Assembly (NCBI RefSeq): GCF_040359615.1 | Contig: NZ_CP132942.1 | Coordinates: 1,302,001-1,366,000 of the forward strand | Direction of reading: 5' to 3' | Length of the DNA stretch: 64,000 nucleotides | Source of the DNA: Tunturibacter psychrotolerans | GTDB taxonomy: Bacteria > Acidobacteriota > Terriglobia > Terriglobales > Acidobacteriaceae | In this document: positions 62,201 to 64,000 of the stretch, in pieces | Numbering within the stretch: position 1 is the stretch's first letter | How the letters are laid out: every line of letters begins with the position of its first letter | Position numbers and translations under genes: made by a program | The notes under the pieces: model-generated | Seen by the model: the letters and a program-made list of their open reading frames with translations, nothing else | Told to the model about the DNA's origin: nothing | The model's database searches: none

Positions 62201-64000
62201 TCAACCTTCGCTCTTCAGAGGTTTCCTCGCGAAGTAGTAGAGCGAGAAGGCAAGCAGGGCAAACATAACGACACTCACCGGGTCGTGATGAAGCGGGTTG
62301 TGTTCGCTGAATCGTGGGATGGAGCGGTCGGTGGCGGCCTCGTAGAGCTTGACGCAGACGCCCAGCAGGCCGACGATACCACCCGCGGCGATAAGTCCCG
62401 AAGCATAGAGCGAGCCAGGCGATACCTCCGATTCGATCGTAGCGTCGCGAGCAGTAATAGTGTTGGGAAGCGGAATTCCAGTGGAGTCGGCATGAGTAGG
62501 ATCGGTGGGGTCGAAGTCAGGATGCTGCGCGAGCCAGGCACTGCGGTCGGAGTGCCACAGTGCCAACGAAGCTTCGTGTTCGAGGTGGATGTTCTTCAAT
62601 GCCTGACGATGTAAGGCGCGGTCGACCATCCAGCGCATGACGCCTCCGACGAAGATTGCGAGGGTGGTGGCGATGCTGAGGTAGGCTCCGACAGCGAAGG
62701 TCAGGGAGCGAACACCGAGCAGTTCCACAACCACCACGATTGCGACACCGAGCAGTACGAGTGCCCACGGAAGTTTTCGGCTGAGGATTCCGTTGATGAC
62801 AGTGGCCATGAGCCGGCCTTGAGGGGCTGCGGCTTTTTCGCTGCCGATTCCCTGAATCCACTGCACTTCAATCTCGCCGGTAGTGGTGTTGTATAGGTAT
62901 TTGCCGTCATCGAGCGTGGTGGATCCGATGGCATTCAACAACACATACTGGCGGGCGTTGGAGAGTTCTTCTTTGGCGTGGTCAGCGTTGTGAGAGGTGA
63001 GGGTGATCCTGTCGTTGCCCGTGAAGTGGCCGTTGTTCTGAACGCCGTCGGGAAGCTTGTCGAGAGAGAAGGTGATTGGTTTGGGAAGGCGCTGAAAGGT
63101 TTCGAGGCCTTTGTTCATTGCGTTGAGCGTGGCGCCGATCGAGAAGATCGAGATGATGACGCCGATCATGATGGCGATCTGCTGCTTCCATGGAGTTGCG
63201 CCGATGAGGTAGCCGGTTTTGAGATCTTGTGAGGTGTCTCCTGCGTTTGAAGCAGCGATGCAGACGACTCCGCCAATGGTGATGGCGAGCGCACCGAAGG
63301 CAGGTGCTGTCCAGCCTTTGACGAGGAAGATGGCGGCGGTTGCCATCAGAGTTGCGATGGTCATGCCTGAGACGGGCGAGGCGGAGGAGCCGACTATACC
63401 GACGATGCGCGCGCTGACGGTGACGAAGAGAAAGCCGAAGACGACGACGAGAAGAGCAGCGGCGATGTTGGCGAGTGGACCGACCTGCGCTCCGGGGATC
63501 GGCTTGAACTGAAGGAAGAGGAACATCAGCAGGATGAGAAGAAGAGAGCCGCCAAAGACGACGATGGGGGGAAGATCATTTTCCGTACGCGAGACTTGTG
63601 TCGCGGCCGATTTGCCAGAGCCAGTCTTCTTGAAGCCCTGTGTGAGTGCACCGACGATGGTGGGAAGCGTGCGGAGCAAGGTGATGAGACCGGCGGCTGC
63701 GACTCCACCTGCGCCCATTGGACGGACGTAGGTTCGCCAGAGGTCGGACGGCGACATCTGCGTGATGAGGACGGTGCCAGGGTAGAGGGGGCTGGAGAGA
63801 TGCGAGCCGAAGAAGTAAATGGCAGGCATAAGGACCAGCCATGAGAAGACGCCACCAGCGAGCATGATGGCGGCGACGCGAATGCCGATGATGTAGCCGA
63901 CGCCGAGATACTCCGGGGTACAGTCGGCGCGGATGGCAGAGCCTTTGAGGAGATGTTGCGTGCCGAGGTCGGGCTGGTAGTCGGGTTGGCTGGGCCAGAG
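62201..64000 (-). CDS. OPT-family oligopeptide transporter (partial, N-terminus outside the window)
   Basis: 599 residues to the stop; the frame is open through the window end, beyond the internal Met at 63865. Many membrane helices. OPT signatures: YLGVGYIIGIRVAAIMLAGG, SPLYPGTVLITQMSPSDLWR, CIAASNAGDTSQDLKTGYLI and GATPWKQQIAIMIG. A periplasmic-type insert (about 310-370) and a charged loop at about 485-530. OPT proteins import oligopeptides or metal chelates using proton flow. No binding or peptidase gene is visible next to it. Confidence 0.9.
   Translation of the reverse strand, partial: LWPSQPDYQPDLGTQHLLKGSAIRADCTPEYLGVGYIIGIRVAAIMLAGGVFSWLVLMPAIYFFGSHLSSPLYPGTVLITQMSPSDLWRTYVRPMGAGGVAAAGLITLLRTLPTIVGALTQGFKKTGSGKSAATQVSRTENDLPPIVVFGGSLLLILLMFLFLQFKPIPGAQVGPLANIAAALLVVVFGFLFVTVSARIVGIVGSSASPVSGMTIATLMATAAIFLVKGWTAPAFGALAITIGGVVCIAASNAGDTSQDLKTGYLIGATPWKQQIAIMIGVIISIFSIGATLNAMNKGLETFQRLPKPITFSLDKLPDGVQNNGHFTGNDRITLTSHNADHAKEELSNARQYVLLNAIGSTTLDDGKYLYNTTTGEIEVQWIQGIGSEKAAAPQGRLMATVINGILSRKLPWALVLLGVAIVVVVELLGVRSLTFAVGAYLSIATTLAIFVGGVMRWMVDRALHRQALKNIHLEHEASLALWHSDRSAWLAQHPDFDPTDPTHADSTGIPLPNTITARDATIESEVSPGSLYASGLIAAGGIVGLLGVCVKLYEAATDRSIPRFSEHNPLHHDPVSVVMFALLAFSLYYFARKPLKSEG

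Overview
This 64 kb window reads as chromosomal DNA of an acidobacterium of the Terriglobia type (Granulicella/Edaphobacter/Terriglobus-like). That assignment is inferred from gene content and style. The window has two very large Oar-like TonB-dependent receptors with an N-terminal carboxypeptidase-regulatory domain, a PEP-CTERM protein, winged-helix/TM/propeller regulators, DUF4118 histidine kinases and gatC-gatA without gatB. I see no plasmid, phage or CRISPR signature. The only mobile DNA I can support is a decayed transposase fragment near 8.7 kb.

Layout. 0-8.5 kb: a partial membrane-bound winged-helix regulator diverges from an Oar-like receptor followed by two tandem exported GH13 glucosidases; this looks like an alpha-glucan uptake locus. 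8.5-11.6 kb: a transposase relic, a small SMR-like membrane protein, and a KdpE-like regulator with a DUF4118 kinase. 11.7-15.3 kb: a second Oar-like receptor. 16 kb: a CAT-anticodon tRNA. 16.5-17.2 kb: a PEP-CTERM protein. 17.7-21.8 kb: a partner-switching group, in which a 7TM PP2C phosphatase faces an RsbU/RsbW/RsbV-like operon.

22.5-37.8 kb is an envelope polysaccharide region. It holds rfbB-rfbA-rfbD-gmhB with 1-4 bp overlaps, a divergent rfbC, a priming sugar transferase, an SLBB exporter, a GT2, a 2OG-Fe(II) oxygenase and a PAP2-Wzi fusion. DUF721-gatC-gatA, which are housekeeping genes, interrupt it. 38-44.5 kb: a YeiH-type exporter with an unlisted 37-residue membrane peptide upstream, a CHAD protein, an FmdE-like zinc protein, a CBS pair, a SulP anion transporter and an unknown anchored protein. 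44.8-47.6 kb: bactofilin, GYF_2 and DUF2752 membrane proteins, and a lipid kinase.

47.6-51 kb carries a second Kdp-like signalling set in which KdpD is split. The KdpD/USP sensor half is with kdpE on the minus strand, and the DUF4118 kinase half is divergent on the plus strand. No kdpFABC pump is visible. 51-57 kb is an RND tripartite efflux operon with a divergent LysR regulator. 58-60.5 kb holds a degenerate receiver protein and a MarR-pirin-YceI group with a clear palindromic operator. 60.7-64 kb has an orphan carboxypeptidase-regulatory domain protein, a flavodoxin-like protein, a G-poor intergenic stretch and an OPT transporter that runs off the end.

I did not find one locus that is clearly a new system. 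The candidates most worth following are the PAP2-Wzi fusion, the split divergent KdpD, the 37-residue YeiH partner and the MarR operator. All family calls come from reading motifs by eye; no database search was run.
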